Shown: positions 42,801 through 49,861, counted from the stretch's first letter. The stretch is DNA of 64,000 nt from Nematopogon swammerdamellus (GCA_946902875.1 OX336336.1:6852545-6916544), one strand, 5' to 3'. Translations and numbers: made by a program. The notes: a model not told the origin generated them from the letters alone.

Positions 42801-45771
42801 GGTGCTCTTCGCTTAAGCATATCCTTACATTTGTCTACGTGTCTTCAAACAAAATGTGCACTGTAACTTTACATATTCCAATATGCTCATATTTTAATCA
42901 GTACTGGCAATTATACTTACCATTACCAGGTTTGCTGAACATACGTTTGATCCTCAATCTGATATATTGACTGTCGTAAATATTGTCGTCTGAAATCCAG
43001 ACTACCCCATGCTGCATATGGAATACAAGCTACAGTCCAACGTTTAGCAAACAAATACTCTGCAGATGTGCAGATTTGAGATATGATCTAGTTGTAGCTT
43101 CTCGGTGATGTGACGTCTTGATCGCAGGTCGACCAAGTCGGAGAAACTGTACCCTTCGATGCTGCAGAGGTCTTCTGAGAGTGACTACGAGCCGTATTAT
43201 TGCCTGCCCGTTCAGTACGGTCCGGGAGGTCAAGGTAATCATTTACAAGTTACCTAATATTTCGCCATCTGATCAGTGGTAGGTATTAGTATTCAGCAAA
43301 CAGCTATAGTTTTTACGGGAAATCAGAATTTTTTTTTCCAAAAGAAGGCGAAAACCTTTGAAGTAGTAGAAGAAGGAATAAGAGTTTTGGCCACTTATTT
43401 AGTACACCTGCAACAATACGTTTAGCTTCGCATCAAAACTCATAAACTATGTAGTCTGCTTTGGCCATTCTTTGGCTAGGATATTGCTCATTACCAAGCT
43501 GATTACCCAGATCCACATTTTGTATGATGCTTTCAAGGCTGCCATTGTAGTATTTCTCTGTTTGTTTTGAGAAACCCGAACCTGGTTTATATTTATCTAA
43601 GAACCTGGCTATGCCATTTCACTACTTGTGTCAGCCCATTGCTATTTATTCCCCTCGAAACTACATAGGTGCCATGATTCTCTTCATTCGTGTCGTTAAG
43701 TACGAGTTTAGTGCAAATCATGGAAGTTCTATTCCTTGAAGACTCTACCTATCTATATGCTTTAGCTACTGGGGAGACCTCTAGACACAGCGTGCAAATC
43801 GATAACCAGAGCTTAACGCTTCGCGCTGTAGAGACAACAAAGGTTCATACCAGCGCCGTGAGATGGCGCTTAACGATTAAATGTCAGATGCCATACTTTC
43901 CTACAACAACTTAACACATTTTCGACGCTGAGCATAATAAATACTAATTAGCAACACAGAAAGTCGCCACACTAGGTATCTCAACAGGAAGTATTTTACA
44001 TATAAACCCAATAAATGTTCATTAAAGAGAAACATTATACAGCAGTTTTCTTTTCTTCCGTAGGTCTAAACTACGGTGTATCCGAGCCTCCGTCACCATC
44101 CCCACGCTCGGCGCTAAGTCCCACGCACCAGCACCAAGCTGGCGGAGTGCTACACGCGCCGCACACACCGCGGCACTCACACCACTACGCTAAGAAGAAT
44201 GACGATGGTGGGTGTCAGTCAGCCTCAGAGTAAAAAACCCTTCTTTTTTATTGTTTTACTCTGAGGTTTCAGCACATATCTATTATTAGGTATTTAATTT
44301 TCACTAAACTACCACAACTTTTGAGCTTGCTCTATGGAATACCATTTTTTATACAGAAACCAAGGCATTCGGCATCGTCCGTCCGCCCGTTCCTAGGTGG
44401 CTAATAATGCGCATGGTGTTTGACCCGGGAATTGAGAATGCTATGCCGGCCTGACAAGAGTCGTCGCATCCCTTTTAAAATGATCCCAGGTTTACAATTC
44501 AGGTTAGGAATAGAATGTGGGCCTCACACATCCCATCACAACCCACATGTGCGATCCTGATTTTGGCAGTTCTTATGCCCCTGTTCTGTACCTAGTATTA
44601 GTCACGACTTATGACCCAGTTATGCACCCTTGCCTTCTTCACAGAAACGGGTTACCCTTGCCTTCTTCGCTGCATTCTTGCGATCAACGCATTCTTTATT
44701 GGTTCTTGGGTTTCCCATGCGTTTGACCTTACATACGTCCTCATAATTTTGGATACATTCCCATACATTTTAATACATTACAACATTGTTTCAGTCCTAT
44801 TATGGTTGATATTCCATGAGTGCAGTATGCCTTTCATATGGAAATAATTTGCTTGTTTTTGCGACAGTGCACGGGTCGTCAGCATCGCTGGTGTCAACGG
44901 CTTCGTCCCTGGCAGCCAGCGCAGGCGCTGAGGAGCGGCAAGCTCACGAGGTTGGTATTACTTTTATTGTTTTTGTTGCGACAATGCACGAGTCGTCAGC
45001 CTCGATGGTGTCGCCGGCTTCTTCCCTGGCAGCCGGGGCAGGCGCTGAGGAGCGGCAAGCTCACGAGGGTAGTGTTACTGTTGTTGTTACGACAATACAC
45101 GGGTCGTCAGCATCGCTGGTGTCGATGGCTTCTTCCCTGGCAGCCGGAGCAGACGCTGAGGAGCAACAAGCTCACGAGGGTAGTGTTACTGTTGTTGTTG
45201 CGACAATGCACGGGTCGTCAGCATCGCTGGTGCCGACGGCTTCTTCCCTGTCAGCCGGAGCAGGCGCTGACGAGCGGCAAGCTCACGAGGGTAGTGTTAC
45301 TGTTGTTGTTGCGACAATGCACGGGTCGTCAGCATCGATGGTGTCGACGGCTTTTTCCCTGGCAGCCGGAGTAGGCGCTGAGGAGCGGCAAGCTCACGAG
45401 GGTAGTGTTACTGTTGTTGTTGTTGCGACAATGCACGGGTCGTCAGCATCGCTGGCGTCGACGGCTTCGTCCCTGGCAGCCAGTGCAGGCGCTGAGGAGC
45501 GGCAAGCTCACGAGGGTAGTGTTACTGTTGTTGTTGCGACAATGCACGGTTCGTGAGCATTACTGATGTCGACGGCTTCGTCGTATGTATCATAGGTCTG
45601 CACGCTTACAAGTACCACTTACCGTCACTTACTAACTAAGCTACAACATTATAGATGTAGGAGCATGAATTGTGTCTAGCAGGTGTTTGTTAACAGGTGC
45701 GGAAGCTGAGAAGAGAACTCGCGGACGCGAAGGAGAAGGTTCACACCCTGACCACGCAACTCACCACCAAT
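30584..45771 (+). CDS. sick: Neuron navigator homologue (sickie / NAV), 12 internal exons
   Basis: Spliced exons: 30584-30821, 31286-31414, 32074-32124, 32539-32737, 34572-34664, 35512-35656, 39659-39772, 40910-41098, 43128-43234, 44064-44207, 44868-44950, 45697-45771. All introns are GT-AG and the frame is continuous for about 522 codons. The product is a long Ser/Pro/Gly/His/Gln-rich linker followed by the start of the conserved coiled coil. Diagnostic segments are KVPQSFGYVKRQNG, SVRERLLGSQSLPKPGTHEF, GSLSDTQTYSEVKSDYG, VHGSSASLVSTASSL and RKLRRELADAKEKVHTLT. The last two correspond to the vertebrate NAV block VHGS...AEER...IRKLRREL. Navigators are cytoskeleton-associated AAA+ family proteins acting in axon growth; Drosophila sickie acts with the Rac-cofilin actin pathway and has been linked to Imd immune signalling. 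The ATPase domain lies beyond the window. Confidence 0.88.
31286..31414 (+). CDS. sick: Navigator exon 2 of window
   Basis: Acceptor CTGTGCAG|C, donor CCGCAG|GTATGA. Forty-three codons, phase 0 at both ends. The segment is Pro/His-rich and basic: PTAPPSPSHGRKERRMG and HHSPQHHKREKLTAAQQLG. It continues the frame of the preceding exon exactly. Confidence 0.8.
31450..31987 (-). pseudogene. LINE C-terminal fragment in navigator intron
   Basis: The minus strand reads KLRIAVGLLTEHCPVNKHLF, then ILGVTDNHLCRACMGTDQTA and QVLLECPKVANERL. This is the RNase-H-to-zinc-knuckle end of an R1/Jockey-type ORF2 (HCxxNKH and LCRxC...VLLEC pattern). A frameshift near 31580 separates a further piece resembling the family's C-terminus. 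It is a third LINE family in the window. Confidence 0.85.
32074..32124 (+). CDS. sick: Navigator exon 3 of window (51 bp micro-exon)
   Basis: Acceptor CATTTCAG|T, donor TCACAG|GTAATA. Seventeen codons, YAMSPPNQHPSRSAGSQ, phase 0 at both ends, so it can be skipped without a frameshift and may be alternatively spliced. Confidence 0.75.
32539..32737 (+). CDS. sick: Navigator exon 4 of window
   Basis: Acceptor AATGTTACAG|T, donor CTCATG|GTGTGG. Sixty-six codons plus one base. Gly/Ser-rich: SSRPSSVSSGGGSTCSSGK, then KAKVPQSFGYVKRQNGVPQG, the FGYVKR motif typical of navigator linkers. The GC-rich codon usage contrasts with the introns. Confidence 0.85.
32738..33724. other. Intron sequence, mostly unassigned
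   Basis: 33155-33370 contains a short unrecognised repeat-like segment (ACATGATTGGCTGTGCCGAG, CGGGAAACACACTCGCCGG). No exon was found. Confidence 0.45.
33725..34130. mobile_element. MITE with about 27 bp terminal inverted repeats
   Basis: The left end, AGTCATTTGGAAAAACAACC then AATGT, is matched in reverse at 34103-34130 (ACATTGGTTGTTTTTCCAAA then TGGCTCCTT). The interior repeats AACAACCAATGTC / AACAACCAGTGTC several times. Non-coding, about 405 bp, inside a navigator intron. Confidence 0.8.
34165..34435 (+). repeat. Dispersed repeat D
   Basis: GTCCAGTGCTGGAAATACGC, CTCTCCAATCTTTCTC, TGGCGGGTGGTCTTCCTTCC and AACGGTCGTCTTCTCGGCGG match 61190-61510 (plus) and 36800-37420 (minus). It is probably a LINE 3' region; CCACTGCTGGACATACGCCT-like tags are common in lepidopteran LINE tails. 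Confidence 0.65.
34572..34664 (+). CDS. sick: Navigator exon 5 of window
   Basis: Acceptor TTATTTACAG|G, donor TTCATA|GTTAGT. Two bases finish the split codon, then 30 codons and one base. It encodes AQVSAVPRTKVKVSGGTQT, a basic conserved stretch, then CTQDLQIH. Phase agrees with both neighbours. Confidence 0.83.
34692..34985 (+). mobile_element. GGTTCCGTA-type element R2
   Basis: AGGTTTCCGTATCTCGTACG, CTATTATTAAGCCTACGCCG and a GTCT run at the start; CAACCTCGGTGCGCGAGTCC then GACTCGCACTTGGCCATTTT at the end. The middle contains TATAACAACAAACC. Same family as 23222, 55178 and 63537. Confidence 0.85.
34995..35130 (-). mobile_element. 5S-type SINE (S2) tail, minus strand
   Basis: CAACATCCGAGATGTTAGCC, CACCTTAGTGAACTAGGTGA and TCCTTCGGTCGTGCCGGTTA match the S2 tail in reverse orientation. 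It faces the copy at 35215-35475, forming a large inverted pair. Confidence 0.75.
35215..35475 (+). mobile_element. 5S-type SINE (S2), 5' truncated
   Basis: TACTAGGTGGTAGGGTTTAA, CCCGGGTTGGTACCACCGCA, GTTCAGTGTAGCCGGCACGA and GTTGTAGGTGATGTAAGCC, followed by an A run of about 15. The 5S-like head is missing. Confidence 0.8.
35512..35656 (+). CDS. sick: Navigator exon 6 of window
   Basis: Acceptor GGTCTTACAG|A, donor CACCACAG|GTATGT. It encodes NGIGPKSYSLGGAAAAQLSA, then SVRERLLGSQSLPKPGTHEF, a strongly navigator-like block, and ends FAALFHHH with a split Arg. The correct frame is not the longest open one here (another frame is open from 35500 to 35718), but only this frame connects in phase to both neighbours. 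Confidence 0.88.
35705..36035 (+). repeat. Dispersed repeat S3, long copy
   Basis: CGCTGTATCCCGACAATCAG, GTAAATTACAGCACAACACC, CTATCAAGCAGCAAGTAAGG, CACCTGCTACATGAATAGGT and CTTAGTCGCCTCTTACGACA, ending AGTACCGGCCCCACACGGT. No coding capacity and no pol III box recognised. Copies at 17511, 36226, 39165, 47300, 52995 and 56150. Confidence 0.8.
36085..36215 (+). mobile_element. LINE family A 3' untranslated fragment
   Basis: CTGTCAGGTCGGTATGGCAT, TCGCAATCCCCGTG and CATCGTTAGACACCTACTTG, then an A run, match the 3' end of 3219-4360. No ORF2 sequence remains. Confidence 0.75.
36226..36512 (+). repeat. Dispersed repeat S3, second tandem-oriented copy
   Basis: CGCTATATTCCGATAATCGA, ACCGACCACCACGTCTAGCA, CACCTGCTGCTTGACTCGGT and AGTACCGGCCCCACACGGTA. 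Same orientation as 35705-36035, separated from it by a LINE tail. Confidence 0.78.
36690..36778 (+). repeat. End of repeat G
   Basis: TTACTTTCTTCTTTTGAAAT, ACGAATTTTACGCGAGCGAA and GCGGCGGGAAAAAC match the right end of 10737-11327 and 50995-51386. Confidence 0.65.
36800..37420 (-). repeat. Dispersed repeat D, split by a TTAA-flanked MITE
   Basis: 36800-36915 (GAGCACCCGCCAGGTGGGAC, GACAACAACG) and 37306-37420 (TACGTCGGAGGTATTCAGTG, GGAGAGGTGTATGTCCAGTA) together match the complement of 61190-61510. The homologous copy is continuous across this point. Confidence 0.8.
36916..37305. mobile_element. TTAA-flanked foldback MITE (piggyBac-type target site)
   Basis: TTAA lies at 36912-36915 and 37306-37309. 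Just inside, the left end reads GACGAGACGGAAGTTAACTT and the right end, complemented, GACGAGACAAAGGTTAACTT. The inverted arms extend about 120 bp each, through TCTTTCGGCATTTATGTTTT. TTAA duplication is the rule for piggyBac superfamily insertions, so this is best read as a non-autonomous piggyBac-like element about 390 bp long. Confidence 0.8.
37808..37930 (+). mobile_element. LINE family A 3' fragment with a 27-base C run
   Basis: ATGTCAGGCCGGCATGGCAT and TCGCAA are followed by 27 consecutive C (37836-37862), then GGTGGCTCGGCGCCATATTT, as in family A. The C run replaces the shorter CCCCC of other copies. Confidence 0.8.
37931..39164. other. Unassigned intron sequence
   Basis: CTTGTACTTGTGTACTTGTA-type simple repeats lie at 38160-38215. 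Two similar lines, CTTCATAAGTAAAATTTAAT (about 37738) and ACTTCATAAGTAAAATCTAT (about 38981), start related about 70 bp segments 1.2 kb apart. No exon. Confidence 0.5.
39165..39432 (-). repeat. Dispersed repeat S3, minus strand
   Basis: ACCGTGTGGGGCCGGCACTT, GGGCGACAGGATAGCCACCT, AGTCATGCAGCAGGTTGAGT and CTGTGCTGTAATTTACCATA: full-length S3 in reverse orientation. Confidence 0.8.
39659..39772 (+). CDS. sick: Navigator exon 7 of window
   Basis: Acceptor TGTTTCCTAG|G, donor GGCACAG|GTAATC. It encodes TPRGGLKISDGSLSDTQTYS then EVKSDYGIPYAPWLRH with split Arg/Ser codons at the ends. This is among the most conserved-looking parts of the gene. No ORF of useful length marks it because the surrounding introns close the frame. 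Confidence 0.88.
40240..40490 (+). repeat. Degraded duplicate of the intron-exon junction at 40700-40960
   Basis: AATATCCCCAATTGTTTTAC, TACGACCTGGAAATATTAAC and then CGTTCCAG|TAACATAATACAC, GAGCGAGCGGTCTTCTCTC parallel the true exon's upstream tract and start (TTCCAG|CAACACATACTCGG, CGAGCGGTCGCCTCTC). The offset is about 460 bp. Indels put the pseudo-exon out of frame after two codons, so it is unlikely to code. Confidence 0.7.
40745..40880 (+). repeat. 22 bp minisatellite just upstream of an exon
   Basis: About five degenerate units of the type CTGGCAATTTTTACCTTTCG precede the acceptor of exon 8 and add a long pyrimidine-rich tract. Confidence 0.75.
40910..41098 (+). CDS. sick: Navigator exon 8 of window
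   Basis: Acceptor CTCCATTCCAG|C, donor GCATTAG|GTTAGT. Sixty-two full codons: SNTYSASGRLSEGESMESLT, a His/Ser/Pro run, HNHPPSPSHHHRSS, then QGARLNRSNSIR. The RSNSI motif is also found in vertebrate navigators shortly before the coiled coil. Confidence 0.88.
41099..43127. other. Intron, no repeat family recognised
   Basis: Relatively unique AT-rich intron. A small acceptor/donor pair at about 41962-41996 was considered and rejected as a cassette exon. A short ORF at 41895-42164 has no motif. Confidence 0.5.
43128..43234 (+). CDS. sick: Navigator exon 9 of window
   Basis: Acceptor TTGATCGCAG|G, donor GGTCAAG|GTAATC. Encodes STKSEKLYPSMLQRSSESDY, then EPYYCLPVQYGPGGQ. Begins with two carried bases and leaves one, agreeing with exons 8 and 10. 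Confidence 0.87.
44064..44207 (+). CDS. sick: Navigator exon 10 of window
   Basis: Acceptor TTCTTCCGTAG|G, donor GACGATG|GTGGGT. Forty-seven codons: LNYGVSEPPSPSPRSALSPT, then His/Pro-rich HAPHTPRHSHHYAKKNDD. The Ser-Pro repeats are potential kinase sites in a disordered linker. Confidence 0.85.
44375..44510 (-). mobile_element. LINE family A 3' fragment, minus strand
   Basis: TTCCTAGGTGGCTAATAATG, GAATGCTATGCCGGCCTGAC and a CCCAGG-type block match the complement of the family A tail. Diverged. Confidence 0.6.
44868..44950 (+). CDS. sick: Navigator exon 11 of window (first unit of a tandem array)
   Basis: Acceptor TTGCGACAG|T, donor CACGAG|GTTGGT. Encodes VHGSSASLVSTASSLAAS then AGAEERQAHE, leading into the coiled coil. 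It joins exon 12 in phase to give AEERQAHE-VRKLRREL, matching the navigator order AEER...RKLRREL. It is the only unit of the following array that has both an AG acceptor and an in-phase GT donor. Confidence 0.85.
44951..45560 (+). repeat. Tandem array of exon-11-derived units
   Basis: Further units start at 44985, 45096, 45207, 45318, 45432 and 45543 (partial), with spacings of 117, 111, 111, 111, 114 and 111 bp, all multiples of three. Each carries a full copy of the 83 bp exon plus about 28-34 bp of neighbouring intron (GTTACTGTTGTTGTT). Acceptor AG is changed to AA (GCGACAATGCAC) in every extra unit, and the in-phase donor is altered (GAGGGTAGTG). The exon's frame stays open through all units, until TGA at about 45553. 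Confidence 0.92.
45697..45771 (+). CDS. sick: Navigator exon 12 of window (coiled coil start)
   Basis: Acceptor TTTGTTAACAG|G, donor ACCAAT|GTGAGT. Twenty-five codons, VRKLRRELADAKEKVHTLT then TQLTTN, phase 0 at both ends. It is a heptad-type, charged segment matching the vertebrate block IRKLRREL..SQEKV..LT.QL. The next family segment (around AAFEQSL) was not found before 64000. Confidence 0.9.
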
Positions 45772-46369
45772 GTGAGTACCCCCCATGTATTTTATTCGCT
45801 TTTGTTGTCACTTCCGCGGAATGTAATTTCTTCCAGCTAATCTTCTGTAGAAGAATACTTAGCGGTTGCTGTTGTATGACCATATTATTTCCTTGTGATG
45901 TTTTCTTTCACCTGGATGATGATGTTATTTATTGCTCCAAACACATTTTGAAGAAACAACAGAATCATTGGTCAACTCAGCCCACAGCCCACTCAGCCCG
46001 CGGGCTTAAAATAGTTTACATGAGGTGTAAAGACGGACTTATCTGTTACAAAGATTTCTTCAAATTAATCTTTGGATGTTTGAGTGACACGTGTGGTGAA
46101 TTATAGTTAGGTTAGGTTAGGTTAGAAATATAATTAGGTAGTAGCAAAAGACTTGTAGTGTGAGAATTGGAGATAAAGCATAATTAAATATTACCTAAGT
46201 GAAAATTTGATTATATATAATAACTATTTAATTATACGTTCAATTCAATTCAAACTCTATATTTCTAGATTAGATGCAGAAATTAGTCAAGATTAATGAT
46301 TATTATTTTTTACTTCTAATACACGGAGAAGAGCAGTAGGAATAATAGTTAAATTACAAATTTAAAAAA
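45772..46369. other. Intron start, with short TTAGG run
   Basis: Four GTTAG units at 46106-46125 equal three to four copies of the insect telomere motif TTAGG. Otherwise unassigned. Confidence 0.6.
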
Positions 46370-46800
46370 CCCTCGCTAAAAAAAGGGTCGGGGCCTTAAA
46401 AATCCAAAAATAATTTCCGTTTACTTAATTAAAAGAGTCGGGGGACCGCTAAGTAAATTCCCCGCGCTGCTCTGAGATATATTTTATTTACTTAGCGGTC
46501 CCCCGACTCCTTTAATTAAATAAAGTTTTTTAAATTTGAAATTTAACTTTTATTTCAAGTTTTTTAAAAACGCTAATCGGTCCACTTTTTAAGATAATTA
46601 ATTTGTTGATTACTTAATTACTTGATTACTTGATTACAAACATAGCTAACAATCATCCCGATTAAACCAACTTTCTAATAAAAAAACGCATCCAAATCGG
46701 TCCGTCCGTTTGGAAGCTACGATGCTACCGACACACCCTTACACACATACACACACACGTTAAACTTATAACACCCCTCTTTTTTTGTCGGGGGTTAAAA
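46370..46800 (-). mobile_element. Element F with hairpin module
   Basis: Hairpin arms (about 46418-46463 and 46482-46528) share TTACTTAATTAAAAGAGTCG and GGGGGACCGCTAAGTAAAT. The F body follows, with CAAATCGGTCCGTCCGTTTG and CACACACACACGTTAAACTT, ending TTTGTCGGGGGTTAAAAA. Confidence 0.85.
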
Positions 46801-46927
46801 ATTTGCATCATTATATAAACAATACCCGACGATAAACGATTGATGTCAACGTACGCCGCACCACACCGCACAAAGGAGATGATCATCACAAGGTAAGTGC
46901 TATATTTTATTCAATATATTTTTGTGT

Positions 46928-47160
46928 TGTCAGCCTCGGTAGCTCCGTGTTGCGACTCGGTCGACTGTTGTTAAGCACACCTGGACGCGGTCAGTTATTG
47001 GATGGGTGACCGCTCGACCGTTGGGAACCTGACCGTGGTTCGGTTTCCACGTAAAACTGTAGGTCCCTTCCCTTCTTACCGATCTTACCTTACTAGGTGG
47101 TAGGGTTTACCCGCCCGGATTTATACCACCGCACTGAATGAAACGTCGATCGAACAGCTA
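46928..47160 (+). mobile_element. 5S-rRNA-derived SINE (S2) with complete head
   Basis: TCAGCCTCGGTAGCTCCGTG, CTGTTGTTAAGCACACCTGG, ACGCGGTCAGTTATTGGATG and GGGTGACCGC correspond in order to the 5S rRNA internal control region. They are followed by GTGGTTCGGTTTCCACG and the S2 body up to CGTCGATCGAACAGCTATG. Confidence 0.82.
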
Positions 47161-47164
47161 TGTA

Positions 47165-47300
47165 AAAAAATTACATTTTTTTTTATGAAAAGTGACACGG
47201 TTGGCTACATATCTATCACACAACATCCGTGATGTCAGCTCATAACACCTTGGTGAACTAGGTGCCATGTCAGTGCTTCCCTTCGGTAGTGCCGCCACAC
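47165..47300 (-). mobile_element. 5S-type SINE (S2) tail, inverted relative to neighbour
   Basis: ACAACATCCGTGATGTCAGC, CACCTTGGTGAACTAGGTGC and TTCCCTTCGGTAGTGCCGCC, minus orientation, with the T-rich end adjoining the plus copy at 46928-47160. Confidence 0.75.
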
Positions 47301-47550
47301 ACCACACGCTGTATCTCAACAATCGGGGTGAGCAGAGTAATCGTTGTTGTGCCGTAAGGACTGTGGTAAATTACAGCACAACACCGACCACCACGTTTCG
47401 CAAAGTATTTGGGCAAAATACTATAAAGCAGCAAGTAACGCACTAAGACTCTCCTGCTGCATAAATCGGTGGGAGGACTGTGCCAAGATGAGAGATGGCT
47501 ACCCTACCGCCCTTTAGCACGTCATCTTGTCCTTATCCCTTAGTCGCCCT
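47301..47550 (+). repeat. Dispersed repeat S3
   Basis: CACGCTGTATCTCAACAATC, GTAAATTACAGCACAACACC, CTCCTGCTGCATAAATCGGT and CCTTATCCCTTAGTCGCC. The right end is truncated before the ACCGGCCCCACACGG terminus. Confidence 0.78.
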
Positions 47551-47767
47551 GAAAAATAACATAATATAGGTACTTTATTGCACACAAAAAAGTTTACAAT
47601 AGGAGGAGTTAATGCCTATAAGCATTTTCTACCGGTCTGGTGACATTAACTAAGATGAAAGTAATAATAATATACCTACTTACTTATACAGGCTGATTTT
47701 GTTACCATGTTGAATATTTCAGGGGGTATCAAAATCTGTATTTCTCAATTGCAATACATAATATACT

Positions 47768-47975
47768 TATATTAGTTTTTGCCCGCGGCTACGCTTCGCG
47801 TGACTTTTTGCTCACAGCTCAGGCCGCCGATGACGTAGCGTTGTATAGCCTAAAAACCATTTTGAGAAGTGACAGAATGTAACAGTGAAAACCGTATATA
47901 AATCAATAAAGTGGTTCTAGAGACTAGAGTTATAGGGATATGTCATCCGTAGAAACTTCGCTTTCTTTATTAGGT
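47768..47975 (+). repeat. Dispersed repeat H
   Basis: TTTTTGCCCGCGGCTACGCT, CACAGCTCAGGCCGCCGATG, ACGTAGCGTTG and AGTGACAGAATGTAACAGTG recur at 48558-48785 and 61828-62035. The start is the complement of the end of repeat G, so the two families share a terminus. Confidence 0.7.
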
Positions 47976-48557
47976 ATGAAACTGTCCATAGTTACATGCA
48001 TATCTAATCTATCTAAGATCTGTATCCTATTACTTTAAGTGAGCGAATCTTGTATATATGTGTATACATATATATTATATATAATTGGTTTCTCGGAAAC
48101 GACTCCAAAAGAAACAAATTAAATAAGTGATTGTCTTGTTGTCTGCCACTAACACAACATCCTATTTACATTCAATTTAAAACCTGTTAAACGATTTCAT
48201 TTACCAACAAATATAAACTACCTAATGTTGAACACGGCGGCGTATGTTCATGTTACTTTTGCACATAAATTTTGCCGTTCTCGAGTGCACACGCCATATT
48301 TGGCTAAATAGTTTGTTGGCCAGTATTGTCCTATGTTGAGTGGCGGTTGACACACATTTCCCAGCTCGGTGTATTCTGCGATGGCAACACTTCTTGCTAT
48401 GTGCTTTTCGCCTGTTGACTACACTTTTTATACCAAACCAATTAATGTTGATAGTCAAATCAATCCAAAGCAATGCTATCTAGTAGGAAACCTACGTGCG
48501 TACGTAAATGTAGAGTTTCGAGCTTTGGTACGTAATTTTCTGAAAATGTTGTATTGA

Positions 48558-48785
48558 ATAGCTTTTGCCCGCGGCTTTGCTTCGCTTGACTTTTTGCTCA
48601 CATCTCAGGCCGCTGATGACGTAGCGTTATGATTTATAGCCTAAATCCATCTTTAGAAGTGACAGAATGTAGCAGTGAAAACTATATAATTATGTACGAG
48701 TAAATCGATAAATAGGTTCTCGAGTTGGCGTACGGTACGCGGTCGGTCGCCGGTCGCGCCCGTAGAAACTGGGCTTTATTTATTA
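48558..48785 (+). repeat. Dispersed repeat H, second copy
   Basis: TAGCTTTTGCCCGCGGCTTT, CTCAGGCCGCTGATGACGTA and GAAGTGACAGAATGTAGCAG. Includes an extra TACGGTACGCGGTCGGTCGC segment. Confidence 0.7.
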
Positions 48786-49046
48786 GTATTTCTGAAGGAG
48801 AGGAAGTTAAATATAAATTAGTTTGGAAATAACATAACTAAACCTAAAGATAAGACGTCTAAGATTGTGGAAAATTAAAAGAAGAAAAGATTCGATAATT
48901 TGTAATTATGCGTTCTATATTATCTTGTGCAGAACGTTACATAGTTCTGAATGCCAATTTCGAAAGTGTTCGTTATTTTGCATGAACTAACCCCTGATAG
49001 GTACATGAACAACGGATATAGTTCCAGTCGTTCACATAACAAAATG

Positions 49047-49861
49047 GCTCCGGACCATCTGACCACCAAATCTTACCACTGGTGGTCAGTTGGCACGCCA
49101 GTTTCTCAGCTGACTACCAGTGGTCAAATGACACAATGGTATTCCCATACCACCACCAGTGGTGAAAATTATCCCATTTCACCACTGGTGATGAAATGAA
49201 CCGTGAACCTGTGGTAGAATTAAAGGTAAATAAAATCACTATCGGCCACTGTCTGGAGATAGTAAGCCCATTTGCTTACTAATGCCGAACGGAATTACAT
49301 TTTACCATAAATTTTTAAACAATAAAAATAGATACGAGTATGTAAGTGTACCAACAAATAGATATGTAGTAAGTGCACAAAAAGTGTACAATTTTGAAGA
49401 GCATAACAAAGAGCTTGTTTGTTCTTTAGTTTATAAGACTTAGTAAGCTGTAAAGTTTTGTTTGAAGTACAAAGACAAATTAAACTTATTTCAGACATAT
49501 TCAAATCTTTAATTAAAAACGCGTCAATTGCTGGTACCGTTCAAGAAGTCTACATGTTTTTTTTATTTTGCGCTATTTTAACTAGGTGGATGACATGGGA
49601 ATACTATTGTGTTATTTTGTCACTGGTAGTCACTTAAGTCAATTGATGAATTACCTATAGTGCGAGACCACTGGTGTGGTCAAATGGTCTGAAGGGGCAA
49701 TTGGCCACCGGTGGCAAGTTGACACGAAAAAATTCCCATCTGTCTACTGGAGGTCACTTGGGAGAATTTTTTTCCAATTTCACCACCAGTGATTAAGTGG
49801 GAAATATTTCGTCTCAACTGACCACCAGTGGTGAGATTTGGTGGTCAGATGGTCCGGAGCA
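49047..49861. mobile_element. Inverted-repeat element rich in CCACTGGTGG, 9 bp target duplication
   Basis: The outer 46 bp at the left (from 49047, GCTCCGGACCATCTGACCAC) and the complement of the right end (ending 49860) match at 45 of 46 positions. AACAAAATG occurs at 49038-49046 and again at 49862-49870, immediately outside. Beyond the outer 46 bp the two arms diverge but keep alternating motifs such as CCACTGGTGG, CCACCAGTGG and CCACCGGTGG. The centre (49205-49640) is AT-rich with no gene. A 9 bp duplication fits Mutator-like elements; the superfamily is inference. Confidence 0.88.

Noticed and set aside
44816..45556. A 246-codon repetitive protein gene
   Set aside because: The frame starts in intron and consists of reiterated navigator exon 11. 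It is better explained as an exon-derived tandem array than as an independent gene.
44868..45560. CRISPR-like array
   Set aside because: Units of about 111 bp are homogeneous throughout with no unique spacers, and the setting is a eukaryotic intron.
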